Below are positions 22,607 through 33,739 of a DNA stretch of 64,000 nucleotides, piece by piece. Location: positions 1,674,001 to 1,738,000 of the forward strand of contig NC_063017.1 of the NCBI RefSeq assembly GCF_020509005.1, in the 5' to 3' direction. The notes under the pieces were generated by a model. The model worked only from the letters and a program-made list of their open reading frames with translations. It searched no databases and was not told the origin of the DNA. The position numbers and the translations under genes were made by a program. This DNA comes from Fulvia fulva (taxonomy: Eukaryota; Ascomycota; Dothideomycetes; Mycosphaerellales; Mycosphaerellaceae). Each line of letters opens with the position of its first letter. The first letter of the stretch is position 1.

Positions 22607-22790
22607 TATTACGGGTAGCCCGCGACCCCTTACTATAGCTACGTCGGCCCGGGTGAACCGCGGACCTTCCGTATCGGGTTAGCGCGGCTTAGCTTTACTT
22701 AATAACTTTGCCGCGCCTCGCGCTCCTCTTTCGTAGCTTTATAGAACAATAACTCTCTTATTCGGACCCTATAGTACGCGCGCCCTTACA
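22607..22790 (+). repeat. 3' LTR of old gypsy element (184 bp)
   Basis: TATTACGGG...CCCTTACA; same length as the 5' LTR, with scattered transitions between them. Followed directly by the CCTTA target-site copy. Confidence 0.9.
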
Positions 22791-22795
22791 CCTTA

Positions 22796-23453
22796 TTAGA
22801 ATCTAGTCCGCCGGTACCCTACTCTTTATTATTACTAAGCTCGCCTTACTCTTTCCTAAAAAAGTCCTTATTATTTGTATAGTTATTAGAGTTAGAGTCT
22901 ACTTCTACGGTAACTTTCTTACTAAGTACTCGTACGGCTTTATTACCTATAGAGATAAAGTCGTATAGATTACTCTCGGTAGACTAGCCGGTAATCTCGG
23001 TATTAGTACCGCCTTTAGGAACGTCTAGTAGCTCGCTAAGATCTTCTAAAGGTACCTCTTCCTTTTAACGACGACGACGATCTTTATCGTAGGTCTCTTA
23101 TAGACGCTACGCTATATATACGTCTATATCGAATAGGATCTCGGGAAGCTCTAATACGGGCCGCTAATCTAATATAGTAGGCTACTCTAGGATATCGATA
23201 GTATAATAAGATAATAAGGTACGGTAATATATACTACTCGAGATATATTTAGGTATATATTCTTAAGGAACTCGAGGTATCGCGAAGGTATATTTACTGA
23301 TTTTAAAGAGGACGAATATAAGTCGAATCTAGTAAATTTACCTCGTAGTATTAATATAAGTTATATATCACTGTTAGTACGATATACACTATAGTTATAC
23401 TAAGTACCGGGATTATTATTAAGTTCGCTTTATAGGTATATTCTTAACGATAT
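22796..23453 (-). pseudogene. DUF6589-like repeat gene, piece 1 (N-terminal side) and upstream
   Basis: On the minus strand about 23100-22796 reads an acidic/Asn-rich frame (for example LSELLDVPKGGTNTE) that runs into piece 2. The part from about 23100 to 23453 has shorter open stretches and may be the N-terminus or upstream region. No ATG is left to fix the start. It ends at the 5' boundary of the plus-strand LINE. Confidence 0.4.
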
Positions 23454-23559
23454 TATATAGTAAGGATAAAAAACCCTAGAGAACTTAGAATAGCGACGAC
23501 GGCGACGGAAAGAGATAGACAACGAGGAGGAGATAAATAGGGAATGCTTTATAGAAAGG

Positions 23560-24740
23560 TAGAGGAGATAGTAATAGTAGAAGAGGGACAATTCCTAGAA
23601 AGAGTACTAAAAGGGGTAATAAGTAAGCTCCTCGGGGGACTGAAAGCACTCAAATAACAAACAGGAACTACAATTAATAGAGCAATCGAAGCGATAAGAA
23701 ACACCTTCTAGAGAGACCTAAGGTAGGCCTAAGGCCTAAAGACATATACTATAGTAGTAACGAGCCCCCTACTAGCCCCCTAAAGCACGGTAGTCCGTAT
23801 ACACATTATAGACTAGCAGGAGAAGGAAGAGGTAGGTAAGATAATAGGAAGGGAGATAGTAAAAAAGGTTAGGATAAAGGAGGTAGTAGGAGTAAAGGCA
23901 GATAAAAGAGGGGTAAGACTGTTTATAGCCTATATATAGGACAAGAAGACCCTAGAGATAAATAAGGAATAGATACTAAAGATTAGCAAGATAGTAAAGG
24001 TCTCCTATTAGCAATATATAGTTATTATATATAGAGTCCTAAGATCCTTTAACATATAAGAAGATATACTAAGCCTTTAGAGACAGAACTAAGCAATAGT
24101 CCTAGGACTATAGATCACAAAAGTAGTATAGGTCAGGAAGAAGATTGTAGAGACTAAGAAGGCCTCATCTCTTATCTTATAGGTAGGAACTATAGCCTAG
24201 GCAAACAAGGTTCTAGACTAAGGACTATTCTAGGACTACGAGAGACTTAAAGCAGAGATATATTAGAGTAACTATAGAGTCCTCTGATATTTTAAGTGTC
24301 AACAGTATGGCTATATTGCCCTTAAGTATAATAGACCTATACTGGTCTGCTCCTACTACGCTAGTAATTACGTAACCTAGGAGTACTAGAAGAAGAAGGA
24401 AGACACGAGATGTGTAGCTTACGGAAGGAAACATCTAGTATAGTCAATCCAATGTCTAGCTAGACTTGCAGCCTAGTAGAAGGCGAGGGAAGCAAGAGTA
24501 ACAACTCCTATAAGATTCTTAGTAGGGGAAAAAGACTAGCTAGTAAGGACCTTTCACCTAAACAAGAGACCAAGGCCGTAAGATAAGCTAATACCTACAA
24601 TAGAGAGGCTAACGCACCTGTTCAGAGCAGGAGAAAGCAATGGACAGATGAAGATATACTAGATAATAGGGAGCTAGTAGGAGGAGTCGGAACAAATAGA
24701 GTAACAAAGCCAGGAGAACCAGCCCTATAGCTAATCACAT
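23560..24740 (+). pseudogene. ORF1 (gag-like) of plus-strand LINE
   Basis: An RNA-binding ORF1 ahead of the endonuclease ORF. A zinc knuckle at about 24287-24330 reads YFKCQQYGYIALKY, from an original C-x2-C-x4-H-x4-C with Cys and His now Tyr. A basic tail with VTQEY and ARLAAQQKARE-like text follows. TAG/TAA stops stand at Gln positions, and one TGA (about 24285) looks like a CGA to TGA change. The start is uncertain. Confidence 0.7.
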
Positions 24741-24766
24741 GACTAGCTAGACACACCTATATCCTA

Positions 24767-26560
24767 ATGCCTCATACTAACAAGCTAACTATCATTCAGT
24801 ACAATGTCAATAAAAGCAAGGACAAGGTCAAGAGGAGCTTCCTACAAGCCCTAGACCCAGAGGTACACCACATTGTGGCAATATAAGAACTATAGATCAG
24901 CCTACATACTAGAATCCCCTTAATAGTGAAGAGCCTAGAGTATCACTTAGTGGTCAACAGAACAGAGGGAGTCCTAAGGTCCTGCATCTACATTAGCAAG
25001 AAGGTGTTAACTAAGGACTGGCAAGCCTTGCTAAGGGCTGATAGGGACATTACTATAATACAACTAACGACATCACATAGCTAGATCCTAGTCCCCAGTA
25101 TATATAACCCACCCCTAGAGTCTAGGAGTAGCACATAGCTACACACATTGGAAAGACTTCCAGAGGCAATGAGTCAACAAGCCTAGAACATAGTGGTTGG
25201 GGACTTCAACCTCTATCACCCAACATAAGAATCAGACTTCTCCCTAGTACACTACTTCCTAGTAGGCAGGCTTATTAGCCAGATGGAGACAGCCTAGCTA
25301 GGCCTAGTCACACCAAAGGGAACAGAAACATGGGCAAGAAACAACAGCTCTAGCACACTAGACCTGTGTATTATGTCCTATGCCCTGACATAGAAGGTGG
25401 AGAGTTGCAAAGTGAGCAGCCACCTTGAGTCCTCATCGGATCACCTCCTAATCCAGACGGACATCCAGCTCACGGTTGAGGAAGAGAGGGAGCCAGAAGA
25501 GAGCCTCAACTAGAAAAAGGCCAACTGGTCACTAGTGCAGGAACAGCTAGAGGGTGAACTTGAATAGGTGAACATAGACAACTTGTACATAACAGAGGGG
25601 ATTGACCAGGCTACTACACAACTGGTAACAGCTATAGAGAGAGCAGCCTAAGCCTACATACCTAAGAAGAGGTGGTCACTATACTAGAAGACATACTAGA
25701 CACATGAATGCACAACTAAGGTCAAGGACGCAAGAACGGCAAGAAGAAGATGCGAGCAACAACGTACCCAGGCCAATTAGGAGACCTATAACAATGCCTG
25801 CCAAGCCAAGAAAGCACAGATTAGGAGGGACAAACAGCAAGAATAGAGGTCCACTGTTAGGATGATTATAGAACATCTAGAACAAATCTAGAGGCTAGCT
25901 AAGTGGGCAAGGAAGCCCGAAGATGAGAAGAACTCCCTACCCTAGTTTCCCCTAATACAAGACCAGAGAGGACAGGTGCAAACCACTCTTAAGGGGAAGG
26001 CAGAGGCATTTGCAAGCCATTTCTTTGGGACCTAGGTAGAGGCAGACCTCAGCAACATCCTAGGAGCTCACATCCTATAACTAAGAGAGGCTAGCTAGTA
26101 TGTAGATGCTAAGGAGATTGAGGAAGTCATTAAGGAACTTAAGGGAAACAAGGCCCCGGGCCCGGACGAGATCCCTAACTGCTACCTAAAGGCATATAGA
26201 GACCTTATTACCCTAGTACTAGTACTAATCTTCACCTAATGTATAGCACAAGGCTATTGCCTAGGGATCTTCAAACAATCCCTTATATGTGTCCTAAGGA
26301 AACCCTAGAAAGGGGACTACACTAAACTAAAGTTATATAGGCCAATTGTATTGCTAAAAACAATAGGAAAGCTCCTTAAAAAGATCATTACTCAGAGGCT
26401 TATAGAGATTATAGATGAACATAACCTCCTCCTAGCAATATAGATAGGGGGCAGGAGAAAGAGATCCACTCTTATAGTAGTGGAGCTAATTATAGAACAG
26501 ATAAGACATATCTAGTACTATAGCAATAATAGAGTAGCATCACTGCTCTTACTTAATATA
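24767..26560 (+). pseudogene. ORF2 of plus-strand LINE, part 1: endonuclease and start of RT
   Basis: Starts at the ATG at 24767 (MPHTNKLTIIQYNVNKSKD). The apurinic-type endonuclease shows QYNVN at its N-terminus, VVGDFNLYHPT (about 25194-25225) and SSDHLLIQT (about 25435-25460) near its end. The RT opens with GNKAPGPDEIPN (about 26148-26180). The frame is interrupted at 26560 by the gypsy insertion, immediately before the AFDNV block. Most stops are CAG to TAG; several CAA and TGG codons survive, so RIP was incomplete. Confidence 0.87.
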
Positions 26561-27080
26561 TGTCAGGGCGAGAGCCTGGCCTGTGAGATGCAAGGGTGAA
26601 AGCGAGAATGCAGGTGCGAAGTGCAGATACAAAAGGGTATAGTATGATTGCTACACAAAACAAAAGACGAAGAAAGCAAGAGAGGCCTGGGGAAGGCCAG
26701 ATATTTATACGCGACCCTCGCGAGTGCGTGTCCCCGCATCAACAGGGCTAACCCGTGCGAAGCCGCGCTCAGCAGCTTTGCTCAAAACCTTATTCCAACC
26801 TGCCCTACGTTCCGAGTCTTCCACGTGCTTCTTCCAGGGTCCAGCGCAGTCGCGGGTGCTCGCGGGAGTGCCGTGAGTCACACAGTCACGAGCCGAAGTG
26901 AATCTGTCAAGGTTTGGTAGAGGGGTGAATTTGGAGGGCTGGGTCCCGTAGTGAATGTTGCGGGGCATGTGATTCTTGGTGCTCACACACCAAGCTGGAC
27001 TGTCACTTCTTGACGACTTCTGAGCACTCTGAGGCTCTTCTGTCCCCACCTTCTGTACACTCTGTGGGGAGACCATGACA
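26561..27080 (-). repeat. 3' LTR of gypsy copy C (520 bp)
   Basis: TGTCA...TGACA. It differs from the other copies by TG to TA changes at about 26629 and 26641. Preceded by the ATATA target-site copy. Confidence 0.95.
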
Positions 27081-30000
27081 GTAGCCCCCCCGAACAAAGC
27101 TGAGTTCCTACGAAGCCGTAGTAGTTCCACATATCGAGGATGTTCAGCTTCAGTACCAGGCCTAGGCCTGATGTCATGGTCGATACACCATTGGTAAGCC
27201 CCGTCGAAAAGCTCAGATTCGAAGAGCCTGCCGATGTTGACTTCTGGGCCGTCTGCGCGGGCGTGGTATTCTTCGATTGCTTGACGATTGAAGATGATAT
27301 GTTGGATAGGTTCCCATGAGGTATCCCACTCAGGGCAACCTTGCCATTCGACTTCATACTTGATCGGCGGTAGTCCTTCAACGTCGTTGGGCTCTACGCG
27401 GATTCCCCGGATCTTGCGGACGGCATAGTCGTCAGAAGGTAGGTTAACAGGCTCGTCGACTTCTACTTCATCGGGAGGACCTGGCATGTCTTGGTTTTGG
27501 TTCGGGAATGGGTCCTCAGCCGCCGGCCGAAGGCGTACGGGATGGAAGACGTCGTGGATCTTTATGTTCGCAGGAAGAGCTAGACGGTAGGCGTGTGAAC
27601 TGATACGCTCGGTGATCTCAAAAGGACCTAGGTTCTTCCAGTTCAGCTTCTTGGAGGGGCGGTCTGTCTTGATGTTCTTGGAGTTGAGGTAGACCATATC
27701 GCCTACTTGGTAGTCGGGAGCTGGCTGGCGACGACGATTGGCTTGATCCTCGTAGATTGCTTGTGCGTACACCATCTCGTCGTGAACTTCTTCATGGATC
27801 TATGAGAGCATAGTAGCGAACTCGTCTGCTGCTTGCTCGTTTGCGTCTTCGGTAGGCGGGAGAGGTTCTTCTGGTTCCATGCCTGTACGAGGGTGGTAAC
27901 CTCTCGTAGTATAGAAGGGAGAGTAGCCAGTAGTCTCCGAGTCCTAGTTACGAGTAGCGAACTCCACCGCAGGGATATGCTGAGGCCAATCCTTCTGGTG
28001 GTAGTCGACGAAGCAACGAAGGACCTGCTCGAGGATAGCGTTCGTAATTTCGGTCTGGCCGTCGGTCTGTGGCTGAAAACTGGTCGAGAGGTTATGCTTG
28101 ATGCCCAGGATAGCACACAGACGCTTCCAGAAGTGCGAGATGAACTGGGTGCCTCTGTCAGAGGTGATGCTATCCGGGAGGCCTTGAAAGCGCCAGACGA
28201 ATTCGTAGAACAAGCGAGCAGTCTCCTTTGCGGTCATGCTCCAGCACGGGATCATGTACCGGTCCTTAGAGTGACGGTCCACGATCACTAGAAGGGCCTT
28301 TGCTTTCACGCCGCTGAAGGTCTTGCCGTGAGGAAGATCGGTGATAAAGTCCATAGTGATGTGCTTCCACGGACGATCAGGAGCCGGGAGAGGGTGCAAG
28401 AGACCGTGGGGACGGTGGCGGTTAGCTTTGGCTCTTCGGCAAGCAGCGCAGTTCAGCACGTAGCGGCGGACGTCCTTCCAGGAATGCGGCCACCAGTAAT
28501 ACCTAGCGAGGAGCTTGTGGGTCTTGGCTACGCCTGGGTGACCCCCAGAGGCGGAGTCGTGGATGATTTGAAGAATCTCAGCTCGGATATTAGAGCCTTC
28601 GGGCTGCGGTACGTAAAGCTTCTTACGGAAGTAGACGACACCTTCCTGGAGCTCGCACTCGGACAGCGAGAAGCCCGGGAATGTCCTCGCGCCAGATTCA
28701 AGGGCCTGAACTAACTCTTAGGCGTCTATGTCGGCATCGTACGCTGTTCGTACTCGTGCCATGATGCCTTCGGGCTGCTCCTCATTATCAAACCCCTCAA
28801 AGTCTGATTCGGATGAGCCGTCGGTCGTTACTGAGCCCTCTTCATCGTCGTTCAAGTCCTCAGCGTCCGAGGCGTATTCTTCAGGCTCGGATTCATCGTC
28901 ACTCTCGTCAAGGTAGGCAGGAGCGAGCACGAGAGTAGCAAAGGAAGCGGCGAGCGTAGGCTGGCCATTCGATAGGTACTCTCGAAGCTCGGAAGAGAGG
29001 TTGTGCTCTTTGATGACTTGTTGCCCTGCGATTTGCCGGCCCCCTCTTCGATCAACTGGAGAGTCACCAGGGCGGCGGGTAAGGGCGTCGGCCATCGAGT
29101 TGGCCTTGCCGGGCGTGTACGAGATCACGAAGTTGAACCGGGAGAGGAACTCGCTCTAGCGGGCCTGGCGACGATTGAGCAGCTTGCTCTTCATAAAGTA
29201 GACGAGGTTCTTATGGTCGGAGCTTACTTGGACGGGCATAGCAGAGCCTTCGAGCTCGGGGCGCCACTCTTCGAAAGCTTTGACGATGGCGAGAAGCTCC
29301 TTGTCGTAGATCTCGTAGTTACACTCCGTGGCGGTCATCTTCTTGGAGAGGAAGGCGACAGGTAACCAGGGGGATTCAGGCGAGCGGCGTTGTAGCAGGA
29401 CACCGCCCACCACGCCGTCGGATGCGTCGGTCTCTACACGGGTCTCCAGTTCGAAATCGAAGTGCCGTAGAAGCGGGTTCTCAACAAACTTCGCTTTGAG
29501 CAAGTCAAAAGCCTCCTGGCATTCGTCGGTCCAGGCGAACTTCTCACCCTTGCGCGTGAGCTTCGTCAAAGGGCGTACCACGCCCGAAAATGCGTGGATG
29601 AAGCGGCGGTAGAAGTTGGCAAAGCCTAGGAAACCCTAGACCTCTTTGACGTTCGTAGGAGCATCCCATTCGACGATAGCGTCGATCTTCTCTTGGTCCA
29701 TCTTGATGCCGTCTGCGGTAATGATCAAACCAAGGAACTTGACTTCGGTCTTCTCAAACTCGCACTTGTCGATGTCGAGCTGCAAGCCGGCGTCTGCGAG
29801 CTTCTGAAGGACCTTACAGACGTGCTCGCGGTGCTCCTCCTTGGTCTCGCTGTAGACTAGGATGTCGTCGATGTAGGCAGTGCAGAACTGATCGAGGAAC
29901 TCCTAAAGGATGTCGTTAATGAAGTTCTAGAAGGTACTAGGCCCGTTACAAACGCCGAAGGGCATAACGAGCGACTCGAACAGCCCGTAGCGAGTACGGA

Positions 30001-31136
30001 AGGCTGTGAGATACTCGTGTCCTTCTGCCATTCGTAACTTGTTGAACGCAGCGATGACATCGAGCTTGGTGAAGTACTTGGCCTTAGAGAGGCGCTCGAG
30101 CGTCTCCTGAATCAACGGTATTGGGTAGCGGTTCTTCTTTGTAACAGCGTTCAAGCCTCGGTAGTCTACGCAGAAGCGTAGACCACCGCCGGGCTTCTTG
30201 ACGAACATGACGGGACTGCCAGCGCTGGAACGGCTCGCTCGAATGAACCCCTTCTTTAGGTTCTCTTCGAGGTATCTCTTGAGGACGATAAGCTCTTCTC
30301 GGGACATAGAATATAACGGTCCGAACGGTGTCTCTGCACCTTCTTCTAGCTCAATCTTGTGGTCGTGAGGGCGATGAGGAGGCAGCTCGTCTGCGGCTTT
30401 AGCATCGAATACGTGGAGGATGTGGTGTGCCCAAGGAGGGACCTTCGTAGCAGGGTCGGTAGGTGTACGCTTCTTGTCGAGCTTCTCGAGGGCGATGTCG
30501 ATATCGCGGAGAGAGGCGGCGAAGACTTGAGCTTTGGGCTGCTTAGCAGCAGTGGTGAAGGCAGCGGCGTTCACCTGGAAGATCTTAGTATACTCAGGAC
30601 CGCGCTGAGGCGGCGGAGAAGGCGGAGGTGCCGGAGGAACTTCTGGAGGGAAGCTGACAGTAAGGGAAGTCCAGTCGATGATAGGTCGGTGTCGTCTGAA
30701 CCAGGGGAGGCCGAGGATAAACTTCTGATGCGGTAGGGACGTAAGGAAGCTGGTGATCGACATACGCTTGCCTCCGAGGGTGATTGACGTGTGTACAACA
30801 TGAGTAATCTTACCAGTGGTAGTCTCCGTGCCGTCAAAGAGTTCAAGGGTGCGAGGGTACTTCAGTTCCTGGGGTTCGAGGTTGAGAGAGGTCGCGAGTT
30901 TATAGTCCATAAAAGACTCGCCTAGTGCGCCAGTGTCCATGAGAGTGAGATTGGAAGAAGAGAGTTTCTTTGAGCCGATATTTACATTCGTGACGAACGG
31001 TTTGCAAGCGTGGTCCTTGCCCGTCTCGTCGTACAGGTCTAGCTGTGCTGTATTGATCCTCAACTTCTTTCCTCTCTTCACTTTCGGTAAACGTTGTTCT
31101 TGGTCTTCATCGCGTCGATGAGGAAGACCTAGGCTT
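26705..31136 (-). pseudogene. pol: pol of gypsy copy C, seven nonsense codons
   Basis: Same domain order as copy B (protease, RT, RNase H, integrase, chromodomain, LTR-encoded tail). Premature stops at about 29929, 29905, 29638, 29158, 28720, 27946 and 27802 each replace a Gln (CAG/CAA) or Trp (TGG) present in copy B. The first falls before the RT active site, so no functional RT can be made. At 28645 it keeps the CAG that is TAG in copy B, and it keeps the integrase zinc-finger Cys (LNC). The unmutated family sequence is therefore spread across both copies. Confidence 0.92.
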
Positions 31137-32289
31137 TTTCCTGCTCAGCGGGAGCAGCAGGAGCAGGCTCGATAGCGCCGACAGCGCCGCGAACCGGGTT
31201 GCGGGCGTTACGGGCAGCGAGCTGCGGACAGTTGGCTGCGATGTGGCCTGGACCGCCGCAGTAGGTGCAGAGTCCGGCCTGGCGACGGCGAAGCTTCTCT
31301 TCGGGAGTGAGCTTACCGTTGACGAGGCCCTGGACTCGAGGGACGGCGGCACCAGCGCTGAGATCCATAGCGTCACCTACAGAGACGGGAGGGAGAGCCG
31401 TAGGAGCGGCGGCGCCTAGTGGAGCAGCGAAGTGGCTTCCGGGACCACGAGACTGACGACCTTGAGAACGGGAAGCGAGGAGAGAGGCGGTGTGTTTCAT
31501 GTTGGAGTCGAGGCGCTGGCAGGTCTCGACGAGCTCACGGAAGCTCATAGCACCGACGTCCTTGTCCTCGAGGGCTCGAAGAAGCTCTGCTGACAAACCA
31601 CGGCGGAGAGTGCTCTTCTTGGTCTCTTCGTTGTAGCCGGTGAACCCGATGTCGCGGTTGAAGGCCGCGAGGTACTCGGCGAAGCTCTTGTTCTTCTGGA
31701 GGAGGTTGTGGATGGCGTTCTGGGCGGTGGCTCTACGGTCTGGATCACCAAAGGCAGCACGGAGGTCCTGCATCAAGGTGAGGACGTCCGGGCAGCCGAT
31801 AGTCTGCGTGGCGTTGTCGATGTAGTGTTGTACCTGAGCCGCGGCGTCTCCCCGAAGGAGGGAGAAGACGTACGTGACTTTGTCCTTCTCTTGCGGAAAG
31901 TGGTCGGCATTAGCCAACAGCTTGATGGTGAGCTGTGTCTCAAATGCCTCAAACTTGCTCTTGTTGCCGTCGAACTCGTCTGGGTCGTTGACCTTCTTGG
32001 AGAAGTGCTGGCGGCGGTTGTCGTCGGCGTGCGGGGCGAGGTTCTGGAAGGTGTTCACAATACCTTGAAGGTATGTTGCTTGGTTGTTTGCTTGCTCGAC
32101 CTGCTGGGCGGTCTCGCGGAAAGAGGAGACGGTGCGGTTGATGAGAGCGTAGGCGGTGTCGGGGTTGGCGTTTGCCCAGGCACCGAAGGCAGCGGCGTTC
32201 GAGAAGGGGATGTCAGTCCACTCACTGAAGTGGAATGGAGTGTCTTGGTTGTCGAGGTTGACACCTCTATCGGTGGCGTGGTCACCCAT
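31129..32289 (-). CDS. gag: gag of gypsy copy C
   Basis: Intact 386-residue Gag with the CCHC zinc knuckle, identical to copies A and B as far as can be seen. It is undamaged although pol of the same copy has seven stops, so early RIP hits are unevenly spread. It could still form particles or be mobilised in trans if transcribed. Confidence 0.92.
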   Translation of the reverse strand: MGDHATDRGVNLDNQDTPFHFSEWTDIPFSNAAAFGAWANANPDTAYALINRTVSSFRETAQQVEQANNQATYLQGIVNTFQNLAPHADDNRRQHFSKKVNDPDEFDGNKSKFEAFETQLTIKLLANADHFPQEKDKVTYVFSLLRGDAAAQVQHYIDNATQTIGCPDVLTLMQDLRAAFGDPDRRATAQNAIHNLLQKNKSFAEYLAAFNRDIGFTGYNEETKKSTLRRGLSAELLRALEDKDVGAMSFRELVETCQRLDSNMKHTASLLASRSQGRQSRGPGSHFAAPLGAAAPTALPPVSVGDAMDLSAGAAVPRVQGLVNGKLTPEEKLRRRQAGLCTYCGGPGHIAANCPQLAARNARNPVRGAVGAIEPAPAAPAEQEKA

Positions 32290-32331
32290 GAGGATGACTC
32301 GAGTGGTTGACGGTTTGTTGGTCTTTTGTGA

Positions 32332-32851
32332 TGTCAGGGCGAGAGCCTGGCCTGTGAGATGCAAGGGTGAAAGCGAGAATGCAGGTGCGAAGTGCAGATG
32401 CAAAAGGGTATGGTATGATTGCTACACAAAACAAAAGACGAAGAAAGCAAGAGAGGCCTGGGGAAGGCCAGATATTTATACGCGACCCTCGCGAGTGCGT
32501 GTCCCCGCATCAACAGGGCTAACCCGTGCGAAGCCGCGCTCAGCAGCTTTGCTCAAAACCTTATTCCAACCTGCCCTACGTTCAGAGTCTTCCACGTGCT
32601 TCTTCCAGGGTCCAGCGCAGTCGCGGGTGCTCGCGGGAGTGCCGTGAGTCACACAGTCACGAGCCGAAGTGAATCTGTCAAGGTTTGGTAGAGGGGTGAA
32701 TTTGGAGGGCTGGGTCCCGTAGTGAATGTTGCGGGGCATGTGATTCTTGGCGCTCACACACCAAGCTGGACTGTCACTTCTTGACGACTTCTGAGCACTC
32801 TGAGGCTCTTCTGTCCCCACCTTCTGTACACTCTGTGGGGAGACCATGACA
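32332..32851 (-). repeat. 5' LTR of gypsy copy C (520 bp)
   Basis: TGTCA...TGACA, with private changes near 32583 (C to A) and 32751 (T to C) relative to copies A/B. Carries the minus-strand promoter and the ACAAAAGAC match (32431-32439) to the primer-binding region. Confidence 0.95.
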
Positions 32852-32856
32852 ATATA

Positions 32857-33461
32857 TTAGGAGCCTTCGACAATGTCTCCTATACTAGGCTCATCTACAT
32901 CCTAAAACAGAAGGCTATCCTAATATAGATCGTTACATTTATATAATCATTCCTCTAAAACAGAACAACCTAAATCCTCCTTAGAACCTATAAGGCCCTA
33001 TAGATACTAATAGTATATATAGGGATCCTATAAGGATCTACACTCTCGCTAATCCTCTTCCTCCTCTTTATAGGAGACCTAATGCTACTCCTAGAGACAA
33101 CAAACACTATAGCATTAGGATTTGTAGATAATATAAACATCCTAGTATAGTCAGACTCTATAGAGCATAACTATAACCTCCTCGAGGAAAGATATAAACA
33201 GTGCGAGAAATAGGTAAGGGAATACGGGGCAAAATTTATACTAGACAAGTACTAGCTTATCTACTTTAGTAGGGCAAAGACAAACTACAATTTGTAGGCA
33301 ATAGTATAGATCTAGGGCTTTGAAACTCACCCTATATAGGAATTTAGGGTCCTAGGGATATAGCTAGACCTAAAGCTTAGCTAGTGTATATAGGTAAAGA
33401 AGGCTTAGGCAAGAGTAGATATAAACAGATAGTCTATAGAAAGGCTTATAGCCTTATATAG
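32857..33461 (+). pseudogene. ORF2 of plus-strand LINE, part 2: RT catalytic region
   Basis: Continues the RT after the gypsy insertion: GAFDNVSY (about 32860-32883), a GILQGSTLS block (about 33020-33050) and GFVDN (33118-33135). In the last, the second catalytic Asp is Asn by GATGAT to GATAAT, a TpG to TpA change. It stops at the insertion point of the minus-strand LINE. Inactive. Confidence 0.87.
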
Positions 33462-33739
33462 ATAGATAGATTTGTCATTCCCCTGTTCTAGGACCCTATC
33501 CGGCCTATATAGGTATATATCTATTATTATATATAAAGGGAAACCCGAATAGGTGAAAACCCTTCCCGCCCCCGACTACTCCTTGTCTAGTTTAGCTTTC
33601 CCTCTAAACGTACGTAGTCCATGTCACTACCCCGTTAGCCCCCGCTCCTAGCCGGTCTCGTCGCGCTACGTCGTGTCCTCTCTTCCTATACTATTCCTAC
33701 TAGGCGGTACTGTTCTAGCTAGCCCTTCTCTAGTATCTA

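Larger units (their letters stand above)
15480..22790 (+). mobile_element. Old Ty3/gypsy chromovirus, RIP-destroyed (7311 bp)
   Basis: A plus-strand element with 184-bp LTRs (15480-15663 and 22607-22790) and a 5-bp target-site duplication CCTTA (15475-15479 and 22791-22795). It carries gag with a damaged CCHC knuckle, then pol in the order protease, reverse transcriptase, RNase H, integrase, chromodomain. It is a different family from the young gypsy copies. TAG/TAA stops are frequent throughout, ATG is almost absent, and CA/TG are replaced by TA. It inserted into the DUF6589-like gene. Confidence 0.93.
26561..32851 (-). mobile_element. Ty3/gypsy chromovirus, copy C (full length, 6291 bp)
   Basis: Same family, length and structure as copy B, inserted in the reverse transcriptase of the plus-strand LINE. 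The 5-bp target-site duplication is ATATA (26556-26560 and 32852-32856). Joining the flanks restores the LINE frame ...LLLNILGAFDNVS. gag is intact, but pol carries seven nonsense codons, all explained by C to T at CpA on one strand or the other. This is early RIP. Confidence 0.96.

Noticed and set aside
8087..26560. Alternative genetic code with TAG/TAA read as Gln or Trp
   Set aside because: Gypsy gag and pol in the same window use CAG, CAA and TGG normally and stop at TAG. CA and TG are lost in non-coding parts too, so mutation explains the stops.
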